From Chersky-840 sp963794615 (lineage in GTDB: Bacteria > Actinomycetota > Acidimicrobiia > Acidimicrobiales > UBA8190): DNA of 64,000 bases. A model generated the notes under the pieces. The model saw only the letters and a list, made by a program, of their open reading frames with translations. It made no database searches and was not told where the DNA came from. A program made the position numbers and the translations under genes. The stretch spans positions 434,001 to 498,000 of the forward strand of contig CAWCEP010000006.1 in assembly GCA_963794615.1 (NCBI GenBank), given 5' to 3'. Positions 19,003-28,802 of the stretch are shown here, piece after piece. Position 1 is the first letter of the stretch; the number at the start of each line of letters is the position of its first letter.

Positions 19003-20203
19003 ATGGACCTGACGACGACGCCGGCACAGGAGCGCCTCCGCGGCCAGCTGCGGGAGTGGCTCCACCGTCACCTGCCATGGGAGTACGGGGTGGGCCTGCC
19101 CCCGCGCTTCGACGACCTGAGCGACGAAGTGGCCTTCGGGCGTCGGTGGCAGGCCGACCTGGCCGGGGCGGGCTGGGTGGCGGTGACATGGCCGGCCGCC
19201 TACGGCGGCCGCGACCTCGGGCCCGCCGAGCACTTCGTGGTGCAGGAAGAACTGGCCCGGGCCCGGGCCCCTGAGCTCGTGGGCCGCATCGGGGTGAACC
19301 TGGCGGGCCCGACGCTGCTCGCCCACGGCACCGACGAGCAGAAGGCCCGCTGGCTTCCCGCCATCCCCACCGCGGCCGACGCTGTGGTGCCAGCTGTTCT
19401 CCGAGCCCGACGCGGGATCGGACCTCGCCTCGGTGCGGACGACGGCGCACCGTGGCGACGGGGGGTGGCGGCTCGACGGTCGCAAGGTCTGGACCTCCTA
19501 CGCCCAGTTCGCCGACTGGGGGGTGTGCCTGGCCCGCAGTGACCCCGCCGCCCCCAAGCACAAGGGCCTGTCGTTCTTCGTGGTCGAGATGCACGCGCCG
19601 GGGGTGCACGTCCGTCCCCTGGTGCAGCTCACCGGGGAAGCCGAGTTCAACGAGGTGGAGCTCGACGAGGTGTTCGTCCCCGACGACCAGCTCGTGGGCG
19701 CCCCCGGCGAAGGGTGGCGGGTGGCGGGCTCCACCCTCTCGAACGAGCGCGGCGTGAACCCTCGACAGCTCGTGATCCACATGCAGCACCTCGAGGAGCT
19801 CCTCTCGCTTGCCTCGGCCGCCGGTTCTTTCGACGACACCCGGCTGCGCCGCCAGCTGGCCCAGGCCTACGTCGAGGTCCGGCTGTTCCAACTCCACAAC
19901 TGGCGATCGCTCTCCAAGCTGCAGCGCGGGCTCGAGCCCGGCCCCGAGGGGAGCATCCTCAAGCTGTACTGGAGCGAGATGAGCAAGCGCCTCCACGCCC
20001 TCGCCCTCGAGATCCTCGGCGCCGCCGCTCCGCTCTGGCACGGCGCCACCGCCAACCCCGGCGATGGATCGTGGCAGCGGGCCTGGCTCTACTATCAAGC
20101 GGCGTCGATCTTCGCGGGCACCAACGAGATCCAGCGCAACGTGATCGGAGAACGGGTGCTGGGCCTGCCGCGCGAGCCGGCCGCACCCGAGGGGGCCCGT
20201 TGA
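19003..20203 (+). CDS. acyl-CoA dehydrogenase, alpha-type, frameshifted near 19385
   Basis: About 399 residues. N-terminal MDLTTTPAQERLRGQLREW; then TWPAAYGGRDLG, IGVNLAGPTLLAHGTDEQK, QLFSEPDAGSDLASVRTT, LDGRKVWTSYAQFADWG, LSNERGVNPRQL and the C-terminal FAGTNEIQRNVIGERVLG. The frame changes near 19380-19390 (one surplus base) just before WCQLFSEP. Glu of NERG probably acts as base because YEGT is FAGT. An upstream ATG at 18988 would start inside the operator and is less likely. It leads an operon running to the TetR gene at 23837. Confidence 0.85.
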
Positions 20204-20265
20204 CCGCCCCGTGCCGGGAGGACGGGAAGGAACCGACCCGCCGGTGAGGGCGAAGGAGGCTTGCC

Positions 20266-21222
20266 GTGTCGAGCAATAAGGCCACATCGAGCAACAAGGC
20301 CACGTCGGGGAAGAGGGCTGCGTCCGGCAACGAGCCGGTGGTGCGCTACGACGTCGAGGGGCACGTGGCCACCCTGACGATGAACCGGCCCGAGGTCGCC
20401 AACGCCCAGAACAGCGCCCTGATCGACGAGCTCGACGCCTGCTTCGACCGGGCCGATGCCGATGACGACGTCCGCGTCGTGATCCTGGCCGGGGCGGGGA
20501 AGCACTTCAGCGCCGGGCACGACCTCAAGGCGATCGTCGGCAACGAGGGCGTCGACGAATGGGTGGCGATGCGCGAGACCCCGGAGGGGAAGTTCCACCA
20601 CGAGCAGATCATGTACGTCGATCGGTGCCGGCGGATCCACGACTTCCGCAAGCCCACCATCGCCGCGGTCCAGGGGAAGTGCGTGGCGGCCGGCCTCATG
20701 CTGGCGTGCATGTGCGACCTGATCGTGGCGGCCGACGACGCGTCGTTCTCCAATCCCGTGCTCCGCATGACAGGCGCCGGTGTCGAGCTGCTCGTCGAGC
20801 CGTGGGAGCTCGGCATCCGCAAGGCGAAGGAGTTCCTCCTCGCCGCCGAAGAGCTCGACGCCGCCGAAGCGTGGCGCCTCGGACTGGTGAACAAGGTGGT
20901 CCCCCGGGCCGACCTCACGGCGCGCACCATGGAGCTCGCCCAGCGCATCGCCCTGGTCCCCCCCGTGACGGCCCAGGTGGTGAAGGACTCGCTCAACAAC
21001 GTCGGCGAGCTCATGGGCAAAGGGGCGTCGTGGCGCTACCACTTCATGGCCCACCAGTGGGCCCACAACACCGCCACCGCGCTCTCGGCGCTCGAGCAGC
21101 GCAAGCAGATGGGCTCGATGAAAGAGGTCTTCGCGGCCCGGGACCGGGGGGACGCTGCGGGGGGCCCCGCCGGGGACGCGGCGGGGGGCACATCTGCGGG
21201 CGCTCCTCCGGCGAAGGGCTGA
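20266..21222 (+). CDS. crotonase-family protein lacking the hydratase glutamates
   Basis: A 318-residue crotonase with an intact oxyanion loop (FSAGHDLKAIVG) and QGKCVAAGLMLACMCDLIV. The two positions that are Glu in enoyl-CoA hydratases are not Glu here (AAGLMLA; NPVLRMTGAGVE), so isomerase, hydrolase or retro-Claisen activity is more likely than hydration. The N-terminal ~22 residues come from two near-identical 18-bp units (20269-20304) and look disordered; the C-terminus is a Gly/Ala-rich tail. GTG 20266 has a good GAAGGAGG site upstream. It lies 62 bases after the alpha-type dehydrogenase. Confidence 0.82.
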   Translation: MSSNKATSSNKATSGKRAASGNEPVVRYDVEGHVATLTMNRPEVANAQNSALIDELDACFDRADADDDVRVVILAGAGKHFSAGHDLKAIVGNEGVDEWVAMRETPEGKFHHEQIMYVDRCRRIHDFRKPTIAAVQGKCVAAGLMLACMCDLIVAADDASFSNPVLRMTGAGVELLVEPWELGIRKAKEFLLAAEELDAAEAWRLGLVNKVVPRADLTARTMELAQRIALVPPVTAQVVKDSLNNVGELMGKGASWRYHFMAHQWAHNTATALSALEQRKQMGSMKEVFAARDRGDAAGGPAGDAAGGTSAGAPPAKG

Positions 21223-21231
21223 CACCGAGGT

Positions 21232-22432
21232 ATGGGGCGCCCCCTCGAGGGCCTGCGGGTCATCGACGTCGGTACCAGGATCGGTGCGCCGTTCTGCGCG
21301 GGCCTCCTGGGCGAATGGGGTGCCGAGGTCGTGAAGGTGGAGCAACCGCGCACGCGGGGACTTCATGCGCACCATCGGCCCCTTCGTCGACGGCTACTCG
21401 CTGTTCTGGGCCGTGGAGGGGCGCGGCCGCAAGAGCGTCACCTGCGACCTGCGCGTCGCCCGAGGGCCAGGACCTCTTCCGCCGTCTGGCCTCGACCGCC
21501 GACGTCGTGTGCGAGAACTTCCGGCCCGGCACCATGGAGGACTGGGACCTCGGTCCCGGTGCACTCGATCCCCGCCTGGTGTTCGTGCGCATCAGCGCCT
21601 TCGGCCAGGACGGCCCCTACGCGGCGCGACCCGGGCTCGACCGGCTCGGGGTCGCCTACGGAGGGCTGCTCCACCTCACCGGCGAGGCCGACCGACCGCC
21701 GGTACGACCGGGGGTGACCGTCGCCGACTACCTCACCGGCGTGTTCGCGGCCGAGGCGGCGCTGGCCGCGCTGTACCGGCGCGACGCGGGGCGCGGGGAC
21801 GACGGGGGACGGGGGGCCGTCGTCGACGCCTCGCTGTACGGGTCGGTGCTGCGCATCTTGGAATGGACCATCCCGGCCTATGACCGCCTGGGAACGGTGC
21901 GGGCACGCGAGGGCAACCGATTGTCGAACTCCGCCCCCCTCGACAATTACCCGACGGCGGACGGGAACTACGTGTGCGTGGTGGCCGGGGGCGACGCCAA
22001 CTTCGCCCGCCTGTGTACGCGCCATGGGCCGGCTCGACCTCGTCGAGGATCCCCGCTTCGCCACCCTGGCCGATCGGGCCCGCAACGGGGACACCATCAA
22101 CGCCATCGTGGCGGAGTGGACATCGAGCCGGAGCGCGGCCGAGGTCGAGCGCGCCTGCATCGCCCACGACGTGCCCGTGGCCACCGCCTACACCGCCCGG
22201 GACATCGCCCTCGACGCGCACTTCGCGGCCCGCCACGACCTCGTCGCCGTCGACGACCCCGTCCTCGGCCCCCTGCGCCAGCAGGCGCCGTATCCGAGGC
22301 TGGTGGGCGAGGACGCGCCCGTCCCCAGTGGCGCCCCCGCACTCGGGGCAGCACAACCGCGAGGTGTGGTGCGACCTCGTGGGACTGTCGCCGTCCGAGC
22401 TCGAGGCGCTGCAGGCCAAGGGGATCGTGTGA
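21232..22432 (+). CDS. CaiB/BaiF class III CoA-transferase, four frame breaks
   Basis: Formyl-CoA-transferase-like enzyme of about 398 residues. Order of conserved blocks: LEGLRVIDVGTRIGAPFCA, LLGEWGAEVVKVEQP, DVVCENFRPGTMEDWDLG, RISAFGQDGPYA, LDRLGVAYGGLLHLTGEAD, the nucleophilic Asp in VTVADYLTGVFAAE, and NREVWCDLVGLSP near the end. These blocks fall in successive frames with breaks near 21350, 21458, 22018 and 22335; at each, removing one base restores the family sequence. So many single insertions in one gene are hard to explain biologically. It would move CoA between acids without ATP. It follows the crotonase by nine bases. Confidence 0.78.
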
Positions 22433-22569
22433 GCCGGCGACCCTCGTCTCGACCCACCAGGGTCCCCGTCGGGACGGGGCCCCCGATGGGCACCGGCCCG
22501 TCTGAGCTGGTGGCCCGGACCGACACAGGCGAGACTCGATCGGGCCAGTCATCACAAGGAGAGACGATC

Positions 22570-23808
22570 GTGAGAGCGCTCGTGTTCGGCGCCGCACCCG
22601 CGCCCGACGAGGCGAGACCACAACCGACCGACGATCTCGAGCGCATGCTGGCCGTCGCTCCCGTTCGGGCTCCACGTCGTCGAGGACGCCCGACCGCCCC
22701 GTCCGGACTGGGTCGTCACCAGGCCGATCCTGTCGGGCATCTGCGGGTCCGACGCCAAGCTCGTCCTGGGCGACTTCGGCGAGGGTGACATCGACAATCC
22801 CATGTCCGCCTTCTCGTCGCTCCCGCATGTCCCCGGGCACGAGGTGGTGGCCGAGGTCGTCGAGCTCGGCCCCGCCGCCGAGGGCCTCGAGGTGGGTGAC
22901 CGCGTCGTCCTCAACCCGTGGCTCACGTGCGCGCCACGCGGCGTCGAGCCCCTGTGCCCGCCCTGTCAGGCCGGAGACCTCAATTTGTGCTGGAGCTTCA
23001 CCCGTGGCGCGCTCGGGCCCGGGGTCCATGTCGGGCGTGACCACCGACGCCCCCGGCGCGTGGGCGGACCTCCTCGCCGCCCACGACTCCATGCTCATCC
23101 CCGTCCCCGCCAATGTGTCCGACACCCTGGCCGTCCTGGCCGACCCGTTCTCGGTGTCGATGCACGCCATCCTCCACCACCCACCACCGCCGGGCGGCAA
23201 GGCGCTCGTCTACGGCGCCGGCGCTCTCGGCGTCACGAGCGTGGCCGTGTTGCGCACCCTGTTCCCCGACGTCGAGGTGGCGGTGGTGGCGCGCTTCGCG
23301 GCCCAGGCCGAGTTCGCGACCCATCTCGGCGCCAGCAAGGTGGTGGCACACGAGCCACGCCTCGCCGTGGTCGAGGAGCTGGCGCAGTGGTCGGGCGGCG
23401 TGCTCCACACCCCCTTCGACGGGACTGCCCATCGCCCACCCCGGTGGGATCGACGTCGTCTACGACACCATCGCCCGGCCCGAGACCCTGGAAGTGGGCG
23501 TGCGCGTCCTGGCCGAGCGCGGCACCTTGGTCCAGAGCGGTGTGTCGACGCCGGGACGGTGGGAGTGGACGCCGATCTACTTCAAGGAGCTCACCATCGC
23601 CGGCTCCAACGCGTTCGGCATCGAGGAGGTCGACGGTGTGCGCAAGCACGCCATCGCCCACTACCTCGACATGGCCGCATCGGGGCGCGTGGACCTCACC
23701 GGCATGCTGACGCACCGGTTCCCCCTCGAGCGGTGGTGGGATGCGTTGCGGGCCATCGCCCGCCAGGACGAGAGCGGAGCCATCAAGGTCGCTTTCGAGG
23801 CATCCTGA
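22570..23808 (+). CDS. zinc-dependent medium-chain dehydrogenase, three frame breaks
   Basis: MDR-family protein of about 411 residues. Catalytic-zinc Cys in GICGSDAKLVLG, PHVPGHEVVAEVVELG, a structural-zinc-like Cys set in TCAPRGVEPLCPPCQAG plus NLC, and a Rossmann stretch KALVYGAGALGVTSVAVL. Frames change near 22665, 23025 and 23425, each curable by dropping one base. The start is GTG 22570 after AAGGAGAG. The preceding 137 bases contain a CCCCGTC-GG-GACGGGG hairpin (22464-22479) but no gene. It probably oxidises an alcohol arising in the acyl-CoA pathway of this operon; substrate unknown. Confidence 0.78.
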
Positions 23809-23821
23809 CCCCCCGGGTGAC

Positions 23822-23827
23822 TACGAT
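23822..23827 (+). promoter_or_regulatory. possible -10 element before the TetR gene
   Basis: TACGAT ends nine bases before ATG 23837, just after the dehydrogenase stop. It would let the regulator be expressed separately from the operon. Confidence 0.35.
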
Positions 23828-23836
23828 GCCCCTGGA

Positions 23837-24616
23837 ATGGGACCGGCGACCACGCCGAGCGCCCCATCCGGGCCCAACCCGGTGAGCACCCGGGGCGCGA
23901 AGAGCGGCACGAACGGGAAGCGGGCTGTGCCGCGCGGCGCCAAGGTGGCGGTCGTGGCCGGTGAGCCCGCTAGCAAGCGCGCCCTGCGGTCCCAAGGTCG
24001 CAAGACCATGCGCAAGTTGCTCGACGCCGCCATGGTCGTTTTCGCACGTCGCGGCTACCACGCCGCCCGCGTCGACGACATCGTGAAGGTGGCCCGCACC
24101 TCACACGGCACCTTCTATTTGTACTTCTCCAATAAGGAGGACCTACTGCGCGCCCTCGTCGGCGAGGCGGGCGAAGTGGTGGCCGCCCTCGACGACGGGC
24201 TGGGACCGGTCGGGCCCGATGTGGCGGGCTGGCAGGAGCTGCGCGCCTGGATGGAGCGCTTCTCGGTGGCGTGGCAGCGCTACGCCCCGGTGCTCCGGGC
24301 CTGGACCGACCTCGTCGTGAGCGACATCGAACTCGGTGCCCAGGCCCACGCGGCGGCAGGCGGCGTGGCCCGCACCCTGGCGGCGCGTATCGACAGCGCC
24401 GGCCCCCACCCCGGCGTCGACCCCAACGCGGCAGCCGAAGCGGTGGTGGCGATGGTCGACCGCTTCCATGAGCTCCGCCAATTCGCGGGTGAGCCCGTCG
24501 ACGCGTCCGCGCTCGACACCCTGACGACCATGGTCCACCGGGCGCTCTTCGGTGGCGGCGCACCGCCGGCCCACGTGCTGTCACCGGGCACCGACGGTTC
24601 GGCACCAGCCTCGTAG
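23837..24616 (+). CDS. TetR-family transcriptional regulator
   Basis: A 259-residue regulator. A basic, disordered-looking N-terminus of ~45 residues precedes the TetR helix-turn-helix (AARVDDIVKVARTSHGTFYL, then YFSNKEDLLRALVGEAG). The remainder is a helical ligand-binding domain with PVLRAWTDLVV. It is the last gene behind the acyl-CoA dehydrogenase operon that begins at the 18974 operator, which makes it one candidate for the protein that binds the CTGAC-N6-GTCAG sites; that link is inference. An in-frame GTG at 23882 is an alternative start. Confidence 0.88.
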   Translation: MGPATTPSAPSGPNPVSTRGAKSGTNGKRAVPRGAKVAVVAGEPASKRALRSQGRKTMRKLLDAAMVVFARRGYHAARVDDIVKVARTSHGTFYLYFSNKEDLLRALVGEAGEVVAALDDGLGPVGPDVAGWQELRAWMERFSVAWQRYAPVLRAWTDLVVSDIELGAQAHAAAGGVARTLAARIDSAGPHPGVDPNAAAEAVVAMVDRFHELRQFAGEPVDASALDTLTTMVHRALFGGGAPPAHVLSPGTDGSAPAS

Positions 24617-24627
24617 GCTCGGGCCCG

Positions 24628-25056
24628 TTACGGAGGCGGGCGGCGCTTCTTCGTACCGTCCTCCACCGTGGCGCGACCTCGCTCCCAGCCTCGACGGGCC
24701 CAGGGAAGGGCCTCGACCACGCGCAACAGGCCGTAGGCGGGCTCGGTCAACACGATGCTGCCGGCGATCTCCTCCCACGTGGCACCCACCTCGGCCGCCA
24801 GCATGGCGTGGCGCTGGACCCCGGGCGGGTTGCGCAGGATGACGGTGCAGACCATCCGGATGAGCTCGTGGGTCTTGCGGTCGGGCGCCCGCAGCGAGTC
24901 GATCTGAGCGAGCCAGGCGTTCTGGGCCTCGTGCAAGCCCGGTGCGAAGGCGTGCAGCTCGGATTCGAACGGAAAAACCCATTCGCCGCCCTCGTCGGCA
25001 CCATCGTCGTCGTGCTCGTCCGCGCCGTCGTCGTGCTCATGTGCCTTGGGACTCAC
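24628..25056 (-). CDS. carboxymuconolactone decarboxylase-like protein without CxxC
   Basis: A 142-residue protein. Residues ~55-120 follow the CMD/AhpD fold pattern (DRKTHELIRMVCTVILRN; MLAAEVGATWEEIAGSIVL), but the CxxC pair of AhpD is missing, so peroxidase-type redox activity is unlikely. The first ~25 residues are a His/Asp/Glu-rich repeat (EHDDGADEHDDDGADEGG), which could bind metal or simply be disordered. It converges on the TetR gene with an 11-base gap. Function not assigned. Confidence 0.65.
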   Translation of the reverse strand: MSPKAHEHDDGADEHDDDGADEGGEWVFPFESELHAFAPGLHEAQNAWLAQIDSLRAPDRKTHELIRMVCTVILRNPPGVQRHAMLAAEVGATWEEIAGSIVLTEPAYGLLRVVEALPWARRGWERGRATVEDGTKKRRPPP

Positions 25057-25121
25057 CTCTCACCTCCGGTCCCCCAGCATGGCAGAGGACCCCAGCACCC
25101 CCCAACCCCACCGCGTCGCGG

Positions 25122-26541
25122 TCAGGTCACGGGGCTGAGGGCGAGAAAGCGCGCATAGCGCTCGGACGCGGCCTCGGCCCAACGCGCATCGGGCTCCACC
25201 CTCCGCCCCACGCGGGCCCACCGCTGGGCGCCGTCGAGCGAGGCCTCGAGGCCCGCCGTCCAGCGCGCCATGTAAGCGGCACCGAGCGCCGAACCTTCGG
25301 CCACACCCACGGTGTCGACGGGGAGGCCACACGCATCGGCGACGGCCTGCATCCACGGCACCACGTGCGTGCCGCCCCCGCTGGCCACCACGCGACGAGC
25401 CTTGATGCCGGCACGGTCGAGCATGTGCCGGATGACGAACCCGCTCGCTTCGTAGGCGGCGCGCTCCACCGCAGCGGTGTCGTGGGTCAGGTCGAGATCG
25501 TGGAGCCCCGCCCGCAGGGAGGTGTCGTGATAGGGGGCGCGCTCGCCGCGCAGATAGGGCGTCCACACCGGGACGCGCCCGGGGTCACCGTGGCGCGGCG
25601 CCTCGTCGACCGCTCCCGGCGCCGGCGGGTCGGGTCGCGACGACGAGCCGCGACCGGCGGTGTGACCACGCACCCCGTGGAGCAGGGCGCGGGCCCAGTC
25701 CACGAAGAGCGCGCCGGCGTTGCTCGGCCCACCGACGAGGACCTTCCCGGCCACGGTGTGGGGAAGGGTCCACAGGCCCGGCGCCTCGATCCAGTCGTCG
25801 ACCACGATCCACACGATGAGCGTCGCCCCGAAGATCACGAGGACGTCCCCGGCTTGGTCCGCACCCGAGACGATCTGGTCGCACAGGGCGTCGACGGTCC
25901 CCGCCGCCAGCACGGTGTCGGTGCCCGTGAGCGTTCCGGCCGCCTCGCCCATGTTGACGACGACGGGAAGTTGACGCTCGGTGACGCCGAACCCGGAGAG
26001 GACGTCGCCGTTCCAGTGATTGCCCGTGCGCATCGAGCCCATGCAGATGGCCGTCCCCGTGTCGATGGCCGGGACCCGTCCGAGCGCGTAGTTGGCGACG
26101 GCCTGGGCCGGCCAGTAGCCGCGCGCCCCGGGCACCTCGTGGCGCGCCCAGCGCACGAATCCCCCCGCGTCGGGCATGACCGAGTCGGTGTCCCCGACCT
26201 CGGGCCCCGCCACCCGTTGCCCCCGGGCGTCGCCGTAGAGCAAGCCCGGGGCACCGGGGGATGCCCCGCCCGTCCACCGCGGTCAGCGAGGGCACCATGC
26301 TCGTGACACAGACCCCGGCCAGATCGCCGAGGCCGGCGCTGACCTGGGCGAGGGCCCGTACCGGCCCCCGCCGCCACGCTTGGCCGGCGTCGTGCTCGAG
26401 CTGGTCCGGAGCCGGCGTCATGAGGCGATGCGGGACCCGGGCGCGCGCCAGCACCGCGCCGGTCTCGTCGGCGGCGACGGCTTTCACCGCCGTCGTCCCG
26501 ATGTCGATGCCCACGGTGACCGAACCTGACACGACCGTCAT
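25122..26541 (-). CDS. FGGY-family carbohydrate kinase, frameshifted near 26260
   Basis: Sugar or polyol kinase of about 472 residues. The N-terminal ATPase lobe has VGIDIGTTAVKAVAADE; after the break comes LYGDARG, TGTAICMGSMRTGNHWN, FVDWARALLHGV, YLRGERAPYHD and the C-terminal ASGGGTHVVPWMQAVAD typical of xylulokinase-like members. One surplus base near 26258-26262 separates RCPGL from LYGDARG. ATG 26541 follows a CATAAT element by nine bases, and a copy of the shared palindrome lies over the first codons. It is divergent from a hydroxyacid dehydrogenase, suggesting use of a sugar acid or polyol. Confidence 0.8.
26526..26541. promoter_or_regulatory. probable CTGAC-N6-GTCAT operator over the kinase start codon
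   Basis: CTGACACGACCGTCAT; on the other strand ATGACGGTCGTGTCAG, matching the GTGTCAG side of the other sites with one arm mismatch. Its first three bases in that orientation are the kinase start codon. It could be coding-sequence coincidence. Confidence 0.4.
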
Positions 26542-26584
26542 GATTCGGCCATTATGAATGACTTCGGCGCCCGAAGGAGGATCG

Positions 26585-27568
26585 ATGGACCGGACCCGCC
26601 CTCGGGCCCTCGTGACCACCCCGGTTCGGGGCGCCGGGCTCGACTTGCTGCGCGAGCTCGCCGATCTCGTCATCGACCCCTGGATCGACCACCAGCCGCT
26701 GCGCATCTACAACGCCGAGCAGCTGGCCGAGCGGGCCAAGGACGAGGGCGCCACCATCTTGATGGTGGAGGCGGATCGCTGCGCGGGCCCCGTGTTCGAG
26801 CTTCCCCTGATGGCCGTGGCGAGCACCCGCGGCGATCCCAACAATGTCGACATCGAGGCGGCCACGGCGGCGGGGGTGCCCGTGTTGCGGGCACCGGCTC
26901 GCAACGCCGACGCCGTCGCCGAGATCGGCGTGGCCCTGCTCTTCGCGGCGACACGCGGCCTGCTGGGCGCGGATCGTGACGTCCGAGCCGGCGAGATCTA
27001 CAAAGACGGCACCATCCCCTACCAGCGGTTCCGGGCCTGGCAGATGGCGGGACGCACGGCCGGGCTCGTCGGCCTCGGCGCCGTGGGGCGCGCCCTGCGG
27101 TGGCGCCTCGAGGGCCTGGGGATGAACGTCGTCGCCTACGACCCCTACGCAGCCGACGCCACCCACACCCTCGACCAGCTCCTCGAGGTCTCGGACGTGG
27201 TGTCGTTGCACGCCCCTGTCACCGACGAGACGGCGGGGATGATCGGGACGGCGCAGTTCGCCGCCATGCGCGACGGCGTGGTCTTCCTCAACACCGCCCG
27301 CGCCCAGCTCCACGACGGCGACGCGCTGGTCGAGGCACTGCGGTCCGGGAAGGTGAGCGCGGCGGGGCTCGACCACTTCGTGGGCGAGCACCTCCCCACC
27401 GACCACCCCCTGACGACGTTCCCGAACGTGGTGCTCACCCCGCACATCGGAGGCGCCACCTACAACACCGAGGTCAACCACACCCAGACCATCGCCGACG
27501 ACCTGTGCCGGCTCCTGGCCGGCGCCACACCCCGCAACATCGTGAATCCCGAAGTCCTGAAGCACTGA
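26585..27568 (+). CDS. D-isomer 2-hydroxyacid dehydrogenase (phosphoglycerate dehydrogenase-like)
   Basis: A 327-residue NAD-dependent dehydrogenase. The Rossmann motif is GLVGLGAVGRALRWRLEGLG with Asp in VVAYDPY; SLHAPVTDETAGMIG, LNTARAQLHDGDAL and the catalytic His in LTPHIGGATYN follow in family order. Where SerA-type enzymes have an ARG substrate Arg, this one reads NTARAQL. ATG 26585 has GAAGGAGG four bases upstream; an earlier in-frame ATG at 26558 would add nine residues. It diverges from an FGGY kinase, so the two may act on one carbohydrate-derived hydroxyacid. Not serine biosynthesis by context. Confidence 0.83.
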   Translation: MDRTRPRALVTTPVRGAGLDLLRELADLVIDPWIDHQPLRIYNAEQLAERAKDEGATILMVEADRCAGPVFELPLMAVASTRGDPNNVDIEAATAAGVPVLRAPARNADAVAEIGVALLFAATRGLLGADRDVRAGEIYKDGTIPYQRFRAWQMAGRTAGLVGLGAVGRALRWRLEGLGMNVVAYDPYAADATHTLDQLLEVSDVVSLHAPVTDETAGMIGTAQFAAMRDGVVFLNTARAQLHDGDALVEALRSGKVSAAGLDHFVGEHLPTDHPLTTFPNVVLTPHIGGATYNTEVNHTQTIADDLCRLLAGATPRNIVNPEVLKH

Positions 27569-27598
27569 CTCCTGAAACACTGAGCCCTGGCACACTGA
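27556..27598 (+). repeat. three degenerate ~13-bp repeats at a gene end
   Basis: CCTGAAGCACTGA, CCTGAAACACTGA and CCTGGCACACTGA follow one another across the hydroxyacid dehydrogenase stop (TGA within the first copy) and the gap to the next gene. Confidence 0.55.
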
Positions 27599-27605
27599 GG
27601 CAACC

Positions 27606-28802
27606 GTGGATTTCTCCTATACACCCGAGGACGACGCCTTCCGAGCCGAGCTGCGGGAGTGGCTGGACGCCAATCTCCCCGAATTCATGGCCTCGGGCGA
27701 GATCGGCGACGAGAACAACCCCGACCGCCGCACCATGCTGCGCCGTCAGGCGTGGCAGCGCTGTCTGCACGGGGGCCGGTGGGCCGCCATCAACTGGCCG
27801 AAGTCCTGGGGGGGCCGCGAGGCCACGGTGATGCAGAACACCATCTACTCCGAGGAGATGGCACGCGCCAAGACGCCCGGCATCTACAACGCCAACGGCC
27901 TCTGGCAGATCGGCCCCATGATCCTGCGGTGGGGCACCGAAGAGCAGCAGCAGATGTGGTTGCCGGGAATCCTGAATGCCGACGTCCACTGGTGCCAGGG
28001 GTTCACCGAGCCCGAAGCGGGTTCCGACCTCGCCAATCTCCGCACCCTGGCTGTGCTCGACGGCGACGAGTACGTCGTGACCGGCCGCAAGATCTGGATC
28101 TCGACGGCCCATCTGGCCAAGTGGGGCCTGTTCCTCGTGCGCACCGACCCCACCGCCATCGAGCGCGGGCTCAAGCACGAAGGGATCACCGCGCTGATCA
28201 TCGACATGGAGCTCCCGGGCATCGAGGTGAACGTCATCCGCGACATCACGGGCGGGGAGCTCTTCTGCGAAGTCAACTTCGACGGTGCCCACGTGCCCGC
28301 CGCCTACCGGCTGGGAGAGGAGAACCAGGGCTGGAACGTGGCCATGGGGACGCTCGCCAACGAACGGGTCGGCACGTCGGGACTGTCGGTGTCCATGCGC
28401 ATCGAGCTCGACAACCTCATCGCCACGGCCCGCAAGAACAACCCCGAGGCGCTCGAGGACCCCGGGATCCGAGACCGCATCGCCCGGCTGTGGACGCAGC
28501 TCGAGCTCACCCGTCTCTTGAACGCCCGCGCCCTCTCGAAGATCCTGAAGGGTGAGAAGAACTGGCCCGAGGTGCCGCTGGCCAAGCTCCAATGGAGCTA
28601 CCTGTCACAGACCATCGCCGAGCTGGGCGTGGACATCCTGGGTGCGTCGGGCATCTTGACCCGGGGCGGCCCCGACGCGGTGGACAAGGGGCACTGGAGC
28701 CACAACTACGTGTGGCAGCGCTACACCTCGATCGGTGCGGGCACGACCGAGGTGCAGAAGAACATCATCGCCGACCGCGCCATCAAGATGCCCCGTCGCT
28801 GA
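27606..28802 (+). CDS. acyl-CoA dehydrogenase (FadE type)
   Basis: Intact, 398 residues. MDFSYTPEDDAFRAELREWL at the start, INWPKSWGGREA, GFTEPEAGSDLANL (family signature), VTGRKIWISTAHLAKWG, GTLANERVGTSGLS and C-terminal SIGAGTTEVQKNIIADRA. The catalytic base is probably Glu of ANERV, since YEGT is GAGT. It starts with GTG 27606 and has its own 37-base gap after the hydroxyacid dehydrogenase, with no copy of the shared operator. It converges on a VOC gene; the two stop codons lie in the arms of one hairpin. Confidence 0.92.
   Translation: MDFSYTPEDDAFRAELREWLDANLPEFMASGEIGDENNPDRRTMLRRQAWQRCLHGGRWAAINWPKSWGGREATVMQNTIYSEEMARAKTPGIYNANGLWQIGPMILRWGTEEQQQMWLPGILNADVHWCQGFTEPEAGSDLANLRTLAVLDGDEYVVTGRKIWISTAHLAKWGLFLVRTDPTAIERGLKHEGITALIIDMELPGIEVNVIRDITGGELFCEVNFDGAHVPAAYRLGEENQGWNVAMGTLANERVGTSGLSVSMRIELDNLIATARKNNPEALEDPGIRDRIARLWTQLELTRLLNARALSKILKGEKNWPEVPLAKLQWSYLSQTIAELGVDILGASGILTRGGPDAVDKGHWSHNYVWQRYTSIGAGTTEVQKNIIADRAIKMPRR

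Noticed and set aside
22464..22479. CCCCGTC-GG-GACGGGG hairpin as a terminator
   Set aside because: There is no T tract and the two-base loop is too tight; in DNA this GC-rich such palindromes arise often.
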